DNA of 64,000 nt from CAWBLP01 sp963721065. Lineage in GTDB: Bacteria > Pseudomonadota > Alphaproteobacteria > Acetobacterales > Acetobacteraceae. The stretch spans positions 248,001-312,000 of the forward strand of contig CAVRHO010000004.1 in the NCBI GenBank assembly GCA_963721065.1. Reading direction: 5' to 3'. Under the pieces are notes generated by a model that was given only the letters and a program-made list of their open reading frames with translations, was not told the DNA's origin and made no database searches. The translations under genes and the position numbers were made by a program. Every line of letters begins with the position of its first letter. Within the stretch, counting starts at the first letter, position 1. Positions 47,516 to 58,915 of this stretch are shown piece by piece.

Positions 47516-48702
47516 CGCAGGTTCGGTCCCTCTGAACGCCGAAGCGGGGGTGGTGTGTCAGCGTGCATGCTGACCCCGCGCCATTCCACCCGCCTGCCGG
47601 CATAGCTGGCGAGCAGGATGCCGATCGACAACCAGTCGCGCATCGGCAGAAGCCAGACGGGGCACGGGAACGCAAGCTCTTGCAGCTTCGCAGCAAGCGC
47701 GCGGTCCACCCCTGTGGCCGCCAGGGCACGGATCACCCAGGCGAAAAAGAACGCCGCCCAGGCCCAGGCGGTTCCGCCCGCCAGCGGGATCGCCAGCGTG
47801 GCCCAGAACAGCGGGTATTGCAGCGCCGAGGCGGCGAACTGTCCGGGCGCCAGCGTGCGGATGGTGCGGGCCCAGCGCAACTCGTGACGCAGCAGCGGGC
47901 CCAGGGCGGCTTCCGGCACGGTGGTGGCGGGCACGGTATCGGCCAGCCGCACCGCCAGCCCGGCACCCTGCACCAGCCGGCCCAGCACATTGTCGTCGGC
48001 CAGGTGGTTCACCAAGGCTTGAAGGCCGCCGATCCGGCTCAGCGTCTCCCGCCGCAACACCATGGTGGCGCCCAGGCAGTCCTGCCGCCCCAGCGCGCGG
48101 GCCAGCAATGCGCCGGGCAGGAAGGTGTGGGTGATCTGCGTGGCGCCCAGCCGGCCGGCGAGGCTGCCGGTGGCCGGCAGGCCCGCATACAGGGTGGTGA
48201 CCAGGCCGGTGCCGGGCTGGTCCAGCGCCTCGGCCAGGCGGGCCAGGTAGTCCGGCTGCACATGCAGGTCGGAGTCCGCGATCACCAGCACGTCGTGCTT
48301 TGCCGCGGGGAGCATGTTGATCAGGTTGCCGACCTTGCCGTTGGGGCCGTGCCGGGCGGGGTTCACCACCACGGCGATGTCGGTCGCGGGGAACCGCTCC
48401 CGCAACCGCTGTACCACGGCCAGCGCCGGATCGGCCGGGTCGCCCACGCCGAACACGATCTGGAACGCGGAGTAGTCCTGGGCGCAGACCGATGCCAGGG
48501 CGGGCTCGAGCAGTGGCTCGTCGCCGTGCAGCGGCTTCAGGACCGTGATCGGCTCGGTGCAGGGCGGGTGGTCCGGGGCCTTGCGGTCCGCGAACCGGGC
48601 GGTGGCGATCCAGCCTACGACCGCCTGAAGCAGGCCGATTGCCGCCACGGCGGTTACGATCAGTGCGCCGAGGAGGGTCAGCACGGTCTGCGACCCGCAC
48701 AT
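47512..48702 (-). CDS. hpnI: Hopanoid biosynthesis glycosyltransferase HpnI
   Basis: A 396-residue membrane glycosyltransferase of the ceramide-glucosyltransferase-like GT2/GT21 group. It has one N-terminal helix, the catalytic domain with ITVLKPLHGDEPLLEPALAS, VIADSDLHVQPDYLARL (the DxD-type site) and RHELRWARTIRTL (the (Q/R)xxRW-type motif), then three or four C-terminal helices. HpnI transfers N-acetylglucosamine to bacteriohopanetetrol. Its stop overlaps the hpnJ start, so they form an operon. Confidence 0.93.
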   Translation of the reverse strand: MCGSQTVLTLLGALIVTAVAAIGLLQAVVGWIATARFADRKAPDHPPCTEPITVLKPLHGDEPLLEPALASVCAQDYSAFQIVFGVGDPADPALAVVQRLRERFPATDIAVVVNPARHGPNGKVGNLINMLPAAKHDVLVIADSDLHVQPDYLARLAEALDQPGTGLVTTLYAGLPATGSLAGRLGATQITHTFLPGALLARALGRQDCLGATMVLRRETLSRIGGLQALVNHLADDNVLGRLVQGAGLAVRLADTVPATTVPEAALGPLLRHELRWARTIRTLAPGQFAASALQYPLFWATLAIPLAGGTAWAWAAFFFAWVIRALAATGVDRALAAKLQELAFPCPVWLLPMRDWLSIGILLASYAGRRVEWRGVSMHADTPPPLRRSEGPNLR

Positions 48703-48832
48703 CGTGTGGCGTTGCCGGCCCTTTCAAGCAGCCGTTGCATCATCGCGGCCAGCGCGCGGCCTGTTGGAACGGTTCCGGCGTTCCGGGGACTCCGCCGGAG
48801 GCCGGCGGCGCTTCGGCATTCGGTAAGCATTC

Positions 48833-49105
48833 AACACGGAGGGCACGAAGAACCACGGAGGGCCACGGAGCGTGCCGGCATGGCACGCGCGGTGATCGTT
48901 TCAGCAAGGTACCTTTCAGCAAGGTACCTTGGTGGTTGGCCGGGGCATCAGGGAAGTTGGCTGGGGAATCAGGCGGGCTAGCGCAGTCTGCCGGCGGCGC
49001 AAGCCGCCTTTCAGTCTCATTGTGCGCCGGTTGGAAGACGGCTTGCAGCAACGTGTGGTCTGAACCGCTCCGTGGCCCTCCGTGGCTCTCCGTGCCCTCC
49101 GTGTC
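48833..49105. repeat. Noncoding element bounded by 38-bp inverted repeats
   Basis: The arms at 48833-48870 and 49068-49105 are inverted repeats with 35 of 38 matches (core CACGGAGGGC and CCACGGAGGGCCACGGAG). They enclose 197 bases, including a 15-bp tandem duplication TTTCAGCAAGGTACC at 48899-48928. No ORF inside looks real. The CACGGAGG phrase is a dispersed sequence seen in many bacterial genomes. The element could be a MITE-like mobile unit or a long hairpin. It lies between hpnI and the locus B repeats. Confidence 0.65.
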
Positions 49106-49316
49106 AAAAGCTTGCAGCAGAACGAATGCCGCGGACCAAACGGTGCCGTCGCACGGAACATCCGCACTGCCAGACCGCCCCCCGCACCTGTCGTCTTCAG
49201 TCTTCTGCTGAAGATCGCGATAGCGTGCACCCTGCCAGCCGCGCCCGAAGTGGCCGGCCAGGAATCTCAGCTTCCGTCCTGCGACGCCAAAGGATCGATC
49301 CCATCGACGAAGCATA

Positions 49317-49516
49317 CAACGTCGTGGCGGGCGAAGGCCCGCCACCCACGACTGCGTCATGCCGCAGGCACGCCAATCCGTGCAGATCAGCCGACCCAGC
49401 ATCAGAAAGGGTGCGTTCCGCACGACAAAGCCGTGGGTGGCGGGCCTTCGCCCACCACGACGGGGTACGGACAGTCGGCGGCCACCCCGGCCATGACCGG
49501 TGCGGGATTGGATCAC
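49317..49516. repeat. Palindromic repeat family, locus B
   Basis: Repeat phrases shared with loci A, C and D: AACGTCGTGGCGGGCGAAGG, paired with GCCCGCCACCCACGAC, then GTGGGTGGCGGGCCTTCGCC and CACCACGACG, and a final CCGGCCATGACC. Two palindromic units lie side by side. No gene is seen between hpnI and maeB (48703-49667). Confidence 0.6.
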
Positions 49517-49532
49517 AGCCCCCTTTGCCGGC

Positions 49533-49667
49533 CATGACGATGCAGGTGCCGCATCACGCTGCCACCGTGCCATGACGATGCAGGCGCCGCATCACGCCGC
49601 CACCGTGCCATGACGGTGCAGGCGCCGCATCACGCCGCCACCGTGCCATGACGGTGCAGGCGCCGCA

Positions 49668-49684
<17 letters not shown>
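49533..49684. repeat. Four 38-bp tandem repeats covering the 3' end of maeB
   Basis: Units start at 49533, 49571, 49609 and 49647, exactly 38 bp apart, each CATGACGRTGCAGGYGCCGC, then ATCACGCYGCCACCGTGC. The last unit contains the final codons and stop of maeB (TVAA, TGA), so the copies extend the gene's tail sequence downstream. Near-identity points to recent slippage. Confidence 0.85.
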
Positions 49685-51944
<2,260 letters not shown>

Positions 51945-52066
51945 GTGTGTTCGTCTCCGGCCCGATGGCGTGGGTCATACAGGGTGCGGGCGGGTTGGGA
52001 CCAGATGCGCAAGGAGCCGACCGTCACGGCGTGGGGCGGCATCGGCGAAACCCGACGCCGGCGGGA

Positions 52067-52820
52067 TTACGCCCCCTCGCGCCGTGGGAACTGCATCGCC
52101 AGCACGTCCAGCCCCTCGGGACCAGCCACGCCGGAGAAGGGTGCATCATGCGGATAGGCGAAGCCGCAGGACAGTGCGCCGTATTCCTGGCCGTCCTGGT
52201 CCAGCCGGCCCGAAACCACGAGCCAGGTACTGGCCCGCACCGCCGGCTGGTGAGGGGCCGAGCAGCGGCTCCCCGGCGCCAAGCTGAAAGCGCCAGGCGG
52301 CAAGCCCGTCCGGGCCAGGCTCCAGCAGCGTGGTGACGGCGGCCGATGGCGGACCGACCGGGCCGGCCACCGCCTCCCGGTGGTGCCGGCCGGGAATACC
52401 GCGCAGTGCGGCGCGGTTTTCCGCCCGTTCCATGAAGCGCGCCCCCGGATCGAACCCGTTGCGCAGCGTGAAGTAGTGCACCCCCGCCTCGCTGGCCCGG
52501 ATCGGGCCGTAGGCCGTGTAGGCGCCGGCGAAGTGCACCGTGACCGGCGCCACCGCGTGTGTGCCCAGCGTGGCGCGCCCGTCCACCACCACCTGGAACT
52601 GGTCGGCCTGGTGATAGTGCGCATGGGCCACGCTACCGGGGTCCTGCTCCACCAGGAACGCCATGGGGAACAGCGTGCCGGGCGCGGGATCCGGCGTGCC
52701 GGGCGCCATGTTGTAGCGGCTCGTGCCCAGGTAGAGCGTGTGCCAGAACGAAACCCCGTCCGCCGCCTGTCCCCGGCGGCGGTTCACCCGGGCCTGCTCG
52801 GCTGAGGCGATCAGTGGCAT
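52067..52820 (-). CDS. Cupin-like hypothetical protein (one frameshift)
   Basis: About 250 residues when joined. The N-terminal part (MPLIASAEQARV, then FLVEQDPGSVAHAHYHQADQ, FQVVVDG) reads as a cupin barrel with the His-x-His-x(3)-Gln-type motif (HAHYHQADQFQ). The second part ends GFAYPHDAPFSGVAGPEGLD and FPRREGA in another frame. One extra T near 52254 (CCCCTCACC instead of CCCCACC) explains the switch. The start at 52820 has AAGGAGG about 10 bases upstream and overlaps the zur stop by 10 bases, so the pair is co-transcribed. Function is unknown; metal binding is plausible. Confidence 0.7.
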
Positions 52821-53290
52821 GCGGCGTGTTCCTCCTTCCCCGGGGCGGCGGCGCAGGCCGCGCACTGGCCTTCGGCCTCGATGGTGGCCTTGCCCACCGT
52901 GAAGCCCAGCCGGCGGGCAGCGTCCTCCAGCGCGTGCGCCAGGCGGGGATCCTCGATTTCCGTTACCTTGCCGCAGTTGCGGCAGATGAGGAACTGGGCG
53001 GCGTGTTCCTCCTCATGCGCGACGCAGCCGACGAACGCTGACAGGCGCTCCAGCTTGTGCACCAGGCCCTGTTCCTGCAGGAAATCCAGCGCGCGGTACA
53101 CCGTAGGCGGAGCGGCGCCGTGCCTTGTGGCGCGCAGCCTGTCCAGCAGTTCATAGGCGCCGGTAGGGGACCCAGCGTCCAGGATCAGGCCTAGCACCTG
53201 GCGGCGGAGGTCGGTCAGGCGGGCGCCGCGGCCAAGGCAGATGCGGCCGGCCCGGTCCAGCAGGGTTTCGGTGCGGGCCGAGAACGCCAT
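52811..53290 (-). CDS. zur: Zinc uptake regulator, Fur family
   Basis: A 159-residue Fur-type repressor closest to Zur. The winged helix has GAYELLDRLRATRHGAAPPT and VYRALDFLQEQGLVHKLE. The metal region has FLICRNCGKVTEIED, a central His cluster (AHEEEHAAQF), and a second Cys pair QCAACAA; the two CxxC-type pairs form the structural zinc site. The ATG at 53290 has AAGGAGA 5 bases upstream and is preferred over the ORF's 5' extension to 53338, which would run into hisI. No zinc transporter gene is adjacent. Confidence 0.85.
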   Translation of the reverse strand: MAFSARTETLLDRAGRICLGRGARLTDLRRQVLGLILDAGSPTGAYELLDRLRATRHGAAPPTVYRALDFLQEQGLVHKLERLSAFVGCVAHEEEHAAQFLICRNCGKVTEIEDPRLAHALEDAARRLGFTVGKATIEAEGQCAACAAAPGKEEHAACH

Positions 53291-53336
53291 CCGACTCTCC
53301 TTTGCGATACGCGAAGTGCGCTTCAAGATAACACCC

Positions 53337-53759
53337 ATGACTCAAGATGCCATGCAAAGCGCGGATTCGGTGCTGGCCGCCATCCGCTTCGACGCCAACG
53401 GCCTGGTGCCGGCGGTGGCCCAGCAGCACGACACCGGCGAGGTGCTGATGATGGCCTGGATGAACCGCGACGCCGTTGCCGAAACGCTGGCCACCGGCCG
53501 GGTGTGCTATTTCAGCCGCAGCCGCAACGCGCTGTGGCGCAAGGGGGAGACGTCGGGCCAGGCGCAGCACCTGAAGGAGCTGCTTGTGGACTGCGACGGC
53601 GACACGCTGCTGCTGCTGGTGCACCAGGAGGGCGTGGCCTGCCACACCGGCCGGCGAAGCTGCTTCTACCGCGCCGCGCGTGATGGCGCGCTGGTGGAGA
53701 TCGCGGCACCGCTGATCTCGCCCGAGGCGCTGTACGGGGCCGGCCACGGGCACGGGTGA
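53337..53759 (+). CDS. hisI: Phosphoribosyl-AMP cyclohydrolase
   Basis: A 140-residue HisI, third step of histidine biosynthesis, opening the adenine ring of PR-AMP. Conserved sequence includes VLMMAWMNRDAVAETLATG, YFSRSRNALWRKGETSGQ, and the metal sites LLVDCDGDTLLLLVHQEG and ACHTGRRSCFYR (Zn Cys ligands plus Mg Asp residues). The usual start MMAWMN context and length fit. It is divergent from zur with only 46 bases between starts, so one regulator could act on both. Confidence 0.94.
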   Translation: MTQDAMQSADSVLAAIRFDANGLVPAVAQQHDTGEVLMMAWMNRDAVAETLATGRVCYFSRSRNALWRKGETSGQAQHLKELLVDCDGDTLLLLVHQEGVACHTGRRSCFYRAARDGALVEIAAPLISPEALYGAGHGHG

Positions 53760-54069
53760 TCCCCGTTCGCTTATCCTGGACACGGAATGTCGTGACATCG
53801 GCCGGGTGAGGCAGTAAGGCCCGCCCAGGGCCTTGCGATCGCACGTTCGTCGAGACTGACCATGAGGAGAGGGGCGCCGACGACATGGCCGATACCTGCC
53901 GCCCCGCTTCCGCCAGGCTGTCGGCAGCCGGCAATTCCGGACGGGTGCGATCGGCCAGGGCGCTCGGCGGACAGCCCCCTGCTCCGCGTGCCCGCACCGG
54001 CCAGGCGCCAGTGGCCGCGGCACTGGTTCGCGCCCGTCGCCATGGACCTGGCCTGACCGCGGTGCGCTG
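53760..54069. other. Gap between hisI and the flippase
   Basis: 310 bases between two plus-strand genes. A 7-bp hairpin (AAGGCCC, loop, GGGCCTT) at 53816-53834 may end the hisI transcript but lacks a T run. Two short ORFs here are Arg/Ala/Pro-rich and not convincing. Confidence 0.35.
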
Positions 54070-55536
54070 ATGCCCGAGCCCCGCCGAACCAGCGTCCGCG
54101 CGGCCCTGATCGTCGTATTCGCCAGCCGCTACACAAACATGGCGATCGGCCTTGGCGCCACCATGGTGCTGGCGCGCCTGGTCACGCCGGCCCAGACCGG
54201 ATTGTTCTCGGTCGCGGCCTCGATCGTGCTGCTGGCCGAGGCAATCCGCGAGTTCGGCATCGGTGAGTTCCTGGTGCAGGAACGCCACCTGACCCGGGCC
54301 AAGATCCGCACCGCACTTGGCCTGACTTGGCTGCTGTCCTGGGGGCTCGGCCTGCTGGTGTTCCTGGCTCGCAATGAGATTGCGTGGTTCTACCAGACCC
54401 CCGAGCTTGGCCGCCTTATCGTCGTCGTCGCCGGCACGTTTCTTGTGGCGCCGTTCAGCAGCACGGTGATGGCGCTGCTGAACCGCGAAATGGCCTTCAG
54501 CGTGCTGTTCCGGATTTCCCTGGCCAGAACGGCCGCCAATCAGTCGGTCGCCATCGTCCTGGCACTGTTCGGCTTCGGCGCCATGGCGTTGACCTGCGGC
54601 ATGCTCGCCGCGGATTTGGTCGGCGCGCTGGTCGCGCTCGCCGCAATGCCCTCCTGGGACCACGTGATCCCGTCGCTGCGGGAATGGCGGGCGCTGGCCT
54701 CGTTCGGGGTCTATATCAGCAGCGCAAACATCGTCGAGAGGGTCGGCACGCGTGCGCCCGACCTGATCATCGGGCGCCTGCTTGGGTATGAGCCGCTGGG
54801 CTTGTTCAATCGCGCCAACGGGGTCGTTTCCCTGTTCTCCAACCTGGTGGTCACCGGCGTGCAGGCGGTCGCGTTCCCGGCGTTCGCCGACGCGCACCGG
54901 GCGGCGGAGGATCTGCGTGCGCCATATCTGCGCACGGTGACGCTGATCAGCGGTGTCATGCTGCCGGTCCTGGCGCTGGTCGCCGTGCTGGCGGACCCGC
55001 TGGTGCGCACGCTGCTGGGCGAGCAGTGGCTGGCCGTCGTGCCGCTGGTGCCGCTGTTCTGTGCCGGCGCGGCATTCGATGCCATAGCGCCGCTGGTCAC
55101 GCCGCTCCTGAACGCCACCGGGCGTGTCCGCATGGTGCTGCGCATCGCACTGGTCGTTCGGGGCGCGCAGTTGTTGCTGGTCGGCGGGATCGCGAGTTTC
55201 GGGCTGTACTGGCTTGCCGCCGTGCAGGTGGCGCTTGGCCTGGTCGGGCTGCTGATCAACGCACATTACCTGCGTGCGGCACTGGATGTACGCCTGCCCG
55301 ACCTGCTGCGGGCCGTACAGGGCAGTCTCCTGCTGGCGGTGTTATCCGCTGCCGGGCCGTTCGTGGCGCTGCACGCATGGGACGGCGCCATGCCGTCCTG
55401 GCTGCTGTTCGGTGTGTGCAGCAACCTGGGTGGCGTTGTCTGGCTTGCGGCCGTGTTCGCGCTGCGTCATCCGCTGGGGCGGGAGTGTGGCGCCATCCTG
55501 CGGGAGATGCGGGTGATCGTCGGAAAAATGGCCTAG
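54070..55536 (+). CDS. Oligosaccharide flippase (Wzx-like)
   Basis: A 488-residue MOP-superfamily membrane protein with about 12-14 helices. It opens VVFASRYTNMAIGLGATMVL followed by ARLVTPAQTGLFSVA, the usual flippase start. The mid-region RAPDLIIGRLLGYEPLGLFN and SLFSNLVVTGVQAVAFPAFA is typical of the MviM/RfbX-like group. It is followed 11 bases later by a glycosyltransferase gene on the same strand. It is a second, distinct copy from the flippase at 339-1790, and the two differ in sequence. Confidence 0.87.
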   Translation: MPEPRRTSVRAALIVVFASRYTNMAIGLGATMVLARLVTPAQTGLFSVAASIVLLAEAIREFGIGEFLVQERHLTRAKIRTALGLTWLLSWGLGLLVFLARNEIAWFYQTPELGRLIVVVAGTFLVAPFSSTVMALLNREMAFSVLFRISLARTAANQSVAIVLALFGFGAMALTCGMLAADLVGALVALAAMPSWDHVIPSLREWRALASFGVYISSANIVERVGTRAPDLIIGRLLGYEPLGLFNRANGVVSLFSNLVVTGVQAVAFPAFADAHRAAEDLRAPYLRTVTLISGVMLPVLALVAVLADPLVRTLLGEQWLAVVPLVPLFCAGAAFDAIAPLVTPLLNATGRVRMVLRIALVVRGAQLLLVGGIASFGLYWLAAVQVALGLVGLLINAHYLRAALDVRLPDLLRAVQGSLLLAVLSAAGPFVALHAWDGAMPSWLLFGVCSNLGGVVWLAAVFALRHPLGRECGAILREMRVIVGKMA

Positions 55537-55547
55537 GGCAGCGGCGC

Positions 55548-56634
55548 ATGGCTTCTCTTTCCGGAGTCCGGGTGCCGCGCGTCAGCGTTCTGATGACCAC
55601 CTATAACGGCGCCCGCTTTCTGGCCGAAAGCATCGACAGCGTGCTCGCCCAGAGCTTCACCGACTTCGAACTGGTGGTGGTGGATGACGCCTCGACCGAC
55701 GCCACGCCGTCGATCCTGGCGGGCTATGCGGATCCGCGGCTGCGGGTGATTCGCAACCCGGTCAATCTCGGTGTGGTCGGTGCGCGCAACCGCGGGTTTG
55801 CGGACCTGCGCGGAGTGTATGTGGCAACCATCGACCATGACGATCTGTGGCTGGAGTTCCCGCCTGGCCGATGGCGTGGCGGCGCTGGACCGTGATCCGG
55901 ACCTGTTGCTGGTGGCGACGCAGACGTTCGATCTGGTGCACGGGCGGCAGACCGTGTCGGACCGACCGGCCGCCCCCAGCCCACTGATGTTCCGCTGGAT
56001 GCTGCTGATGGACTGTGCGGTGATCTATTCGTCGTTGCTGTTCCGTCACGATGCGGCGGTGCGCGCGGACGGCACGTTTTTGCGTGGAGCGTTGCGCTAC
56101 GCCGACGATTACGAGCTGATGCTGCGGCTGGCATTCGCGGGCAAGGCGATCGTGCTGAGCACGCCGCTGACCGTGTACCGCGAACACGACTCCAACACCA
56201 CGCGACAGGTGCGCACCGAGATGGACCGCAATGCCATCACCGTGCGGGCCGAGCAGATCGCGCGCTGGTTCGGCGGCGAGGCGCCGGCGGCGGCGGCGCT
56301 GATCGCCCGGCATGTCGGACAGCGCCGGGCGGTGACCGACCGGGTGACGCTGCGGCGGCTGGGCGCGGTGCTGCGGCATCTGATCGACGGCTTCGTGGCG
56401 GAGTACCAGGCCGATGCGGCCGATCGCGCGCGCATCGAGGCTTATGCACGGCAGGTGTACTGGCGGGCGGTACGTGGGGGCATTCGGTCCGGATATCTGG
56501 GGCTGGCGGGTGCGGCGTTCGGACGGCAGGCTCTGTCCGTGGGCGCGCGGCCATCGGATGTCGCCTTGTCGCTGGCAGCGGGTGTGCTGCGACTGCCCCG
56601 GCGGGTGATTGCACGTGGCCGGGCCGACCTGTAG
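55548..56634 (+). CDS. Family 2 glycosyltransferase (one frameshift)
   Basis: About 361 residues when joined. It starts VRVPRVSVLMTTYNGARFLA with the GT2 opening, then QSFTDFELVVVDDASTDAT (the DDxS motif), and ATIDHDDLWLE carrying the DxD metal site. The frame then shifts. The second frame resumes SRLADGVAALDRDPDLLLVA and continues with FLRGALRYADDYELMLRLA, where the ED/DDY acidic residues act as base. One extra T near 55857 (GAGTTCCCGC instead of GAGTCCCGC) explains it. It follows the flippase directly and probably builds the same surface glycan. Confidence 0.8.
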
Positions 56635-57025
56635 CCGGCGCCGTCCGGCACCGGCGCAGGATCGTTTCAGTCAGAACCGGCCCGCCAGAACGTGGTTGGC
56701 TCCGCCTGCGACAACGTCCGTTCTCTCAACGCCTCTGGGTCACGGGCCTGCGCCCGCCACGACGCTTGGGGGTAGCGGTCGAGAGTCGGTCATTATCCGG
56801 GCTGGTATCATACCAGCCCGCGTGGCGTTTGACACACCGGCAGCCATTCGTTGACACACCGGCAGCCATTCAGTGTCTTGGCCTGCGCAGGCGGCGGGCC
56901 ATCCACGTCCTCTTGTAGCCGCCATCGGCAAACGCCGTGGGTGGCACGCCTGCGCCGACCGTGACGGTGAGTTGCCGGCCAACGGTCGAACGATACGCGG
57001 GTTGGTATTACCCCCGTCCGCGTCC
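56635..57025. repeat. Palindromic repeat family, locus C
   Basis: No gene. The hairpin CGGGCTGGTAT (56798-56808) with its complement (56810-56820) is a near-perfect palindrome. A 22-bp tandem duplication TTGACACACCGGCAGCCATT follows at 56829-56872. The repeat core is at about 56873-57010: arms around GCCTGCGCAGG and GCACGCCTGCGCCGACCGTG, then CCAACGGTCGAACGATAC and GCGGGTTGGTAT. From 56873 on it aligns closely with locus D at 63087-63242. Confidence 0.7.
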
Positions 57026-57850
57026 TCACGCCGGCTGGCAGCACGCCGCCTGCGATACAGCCCGACCGGCTACCGGTTTGCACGCTTCGATCGTCGCCGA
57101 TGAAACGTAGTTCTCAATCCCCCGCCCTGGCGCCCAGTCCGCGATATAGGCGCGGCTGTCGGGTTTCGGCGTTATGCATATATCGGCAAACCCGGCCGCC
57201 CGCAGCCAGCCTTCAATTGCTCCCGGCGCCGCAGCACCGGAAACGCAGCCGCACAACAGCGCCTTGTCGGCCGCCAGATCGTCCGGCAGCGGCTGCAGGT
57301 TGACCACGTCCGCGATCGCCAGCCGCCCGCCCGGCTTCAGCACGCGGAACGCCTCGCGAAACACCTGCGCCTTGTCCGGCACCAGGTTGATCACGCAGTT
57401 GGAGATGATCACGTCGGCGGTGTTGTCGGCGATCGGCAGATGCTCGATCTCGCCCAGGCGGAACTCGACATTGCCGGCGCCGACGCGGCGGGCGTTGTCC
57501 CGCGCCCTGTGCAGCATCTCGTGCGTCATATCGACGCCGATCACGCGTCCCGAGGGGCCCACCTGGCGTGCGGCCAGCAGGCAATCGAACCCGGCGCCGC
57601 TGCCCAGGTCCACCAGCACCTCGCCCGGCCGCAGGGCCGCGATCGCCTGCGGGTTGCCGCAACCCAGGCCCAGATTGGCGCCGTCCGGCACCGCCTGCAG
57701 GTCCGCATCCGAATAGCCGAGCCGTCCGGATTTTGCGTTTGCGTCCGCGGGGCTGTCGCAGCAGGACGTCGTGCCGCAGCACGACGAGCCGGCCGCGACG
57801 ATGCTGCCGTAGCGGGTGCGGACCAGGTCCTTGATGTCGTCGGAGTCCAT
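57026..57850 (-). CDS. arsM: Arsenite S-adenosylmethionine methyltransferase
   Basis: A 274-residue methyltransferase that detoxifies As(III) by stepwise methylation. The SAM site is VLVDLGSGAGFDCLLAARQV, followed by GVDMTHEML. Family cysteines are present: an N-terminal Cys-rich stretch (SSCCGTTSCC), Cys in ISNCVINLVPDKAQVF, and Cys in LLCGCVSGAA, matching the arsenic-binding thiols. The ATG at 57850 has AGGAGG 5 bases upstream and is chosen over the longer ORF to 57940. It lies downstream of arsR on the same strand, so they form an arsenic-responsive operon. Confidence 0.92.
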   Translation of the reverse strand: MDSDDIKDLVRTRYGSIVAAGSSCCGTTSCCDSPADANAKSGRLGYSDADLQAVPDGANLGLGCGNPQAIAALRPGEVLVDLGSGAGFDCLLAARQVGPSGRVIGVDMTHEMLHRARDNARRVGAGNVEFRLGEIEHLPIADNTADVIISNCVINLVPDKAQVFREAFRVLKPGGRLAIADVVNLQPLPDDLAADKALLCGCVSGAAAPGAIEGWLRAAGFADICITPKPDSRAYIADWAPGRGIENYVSSATIEACKPVAGRAVSQAACCQPA

Positions 57851-57887
57851 GCAGCCCTCCTGGATGAGAAACCACCGGCAGGCCGGA

Positions 57888-58247
57888 TCAGCCCCACCGC
57901 CGGCGAAGCGGGGCAGCGGCGTCGGCGTCCGCGCAGGCACCGATCCGCGCCTGCGCGGCGGTCCCGCGCCCGCAGCAATTGTCGGTGAGGTAGGCGAGCA
58001 GCGCGTTCACCGTGCCGTATTCGGCGGCATAGATCAGTTGGCGGTGCAGCCGGCGCTGGCTGATCAGTCCGGCGCGCCGCAGGTGCTGCAGATGAAACGA
58101 CAGCGACGATGGCGGCATCCCGAGCCGCTCGGCGATCACGCCGGCCGACAGGCCGTCCGGCCCGCGCTCGACCAGCATGCGGTACAGCCCGAGACGAACC
58201 TCGTGCGCCAGGGCCCCCAAAGCGGTGACAGCCTGCGTGTTGTCCAT
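57888..58247 (-). CDS. arsR: ArsR-family transcriptional repressor
   Basis: A 119-residue winged-helix repressor. It starts MDNTQAVTALGALAHEVRL (ATG at 58247, AAGGAT 7 bases upstream). The recognition helix region is VIAERLGMPPSSLSFHLQHL, then RRAGLISQRRLHRQLIYAAE. The conserved C-terminal cysteines CCGR probably sense As(III). It precedes arsM by 37 bases. A candidate operator lies just upstream. Confidence 0.9.
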   Translation of the reverse strand: MDNTQAVTALGALAHEVRLGLYRMLVERGPDGLSAGVIAERLGMPPSSLSFHLQHLRRAGLISQRRLHRQLIYAAEYGTVNALLAYLTDNCCGRGTAAQARIGACADADAAAPLRRRWG

Positions 58248-58258
58248 GCGGACAATCC

Positions 58259-58274
58259 TTCGATATAAGTCGAA
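58259..58274 (-). promoter_or_regulatory. Candidate ArsR operator
   Basis: An inverted repeat TTCGA, 6-base spacer, TCGAA, centred 19 bases upstream of the arsR start. It matches the general form of ArsR operators. Binding would give autoregulation of arsR-arsM. Confidence 0.5.
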
Positions 58275-58388
58275 ATTAGGTGCCCCCGCCGAACACGTCA
58301 AGCGGGCGCCTGGCGCGTTTGCGATTCGTATCGAAGGCGGGAGCCGGGGCATGATGGCGCGCGTCTTTCAAACCAGCACGGAGATCGC

Positions 58389-58850
58389 ATGCCGTTCTCA
58401 ACCCTGCTGATCAGTCTGACCGGCCTGGCGCCATTCGTGGTCTGCGGGCTTGCCGCCCTGGGGCCAGGAACCGGCACATCGGATCCCTGGCTCGGCGCCC
58501 TGGTCGGCTATGCCGCGGTGCTGCTGGGTTTCTTCGGCGGCATACACTGGGGCCTGGTGCTGCGGGAGCCGGACCCACCGATGGGCGGCGCCCGGCTGGG
58601 GCTGGGCGTGGTGCCGCTGGGCCTTGGCTGGGGGGCGCTGGTAGCGGCGCAGACCGTGGCCTATTGGCTGGCCTTGCTGGTGCTGATCGCCGGCTACGTC
58701 CTGGCGATCGTGGCCGAACACCAGGTGAACCAGCAGCGGCCGCTGCCCAACCGTTATCTGTGGCTGCGCTGGGTGTACACGATTGTTGCGGTGGCGATGC
58801 TGACCACTGTTGTGACTTTGCGCCTGCTCGGACAGACCATTGTATTCTGA
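58389..58850 (+). CDS. DUF3429 family membrane protein
   Basis: A 153-residue protein with four hydrophobic helices. It opens TLLISLTGLAPFVVCGLAAL. It carries the DUF3429 motif LLGFFGGIHWGLVLRE near residues 47-62. It ends with a further helix (YTIVAVAMLTTVVTLRLLG). Function is not established for the family. It is divergent from arsR by 141 bases. Confidence 0.8.
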   Translation: MPFSTLLISLTGLAPFVVCGLAALGPGTGTSDPWLGALVGYAAVLLGFFGGIHWGLVLREPDPPMGGARLGLGVVPLGLGWGALVAAQTVAYWLALLVLIAGYVLAIVAEHQVNQQRPLPNRYLWLRWVYTIVAVAMLTTVVTLRLLGQTIVF

Positions 58851-58915
58851 TAACGTGTGGACGCGGGTGGCGATTTATGCTTTGTTAACCATTGCACAAC
58901 TTCGGAGCTGGTGTG

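Noticed and set aside
48740..49573. A 277-codon minus-strand ORF upstream of hpnI
   Set aside because: It runs through the inverted-repeat element and locus B palindromes, with Arg/Cys-rich sequence and no domain.
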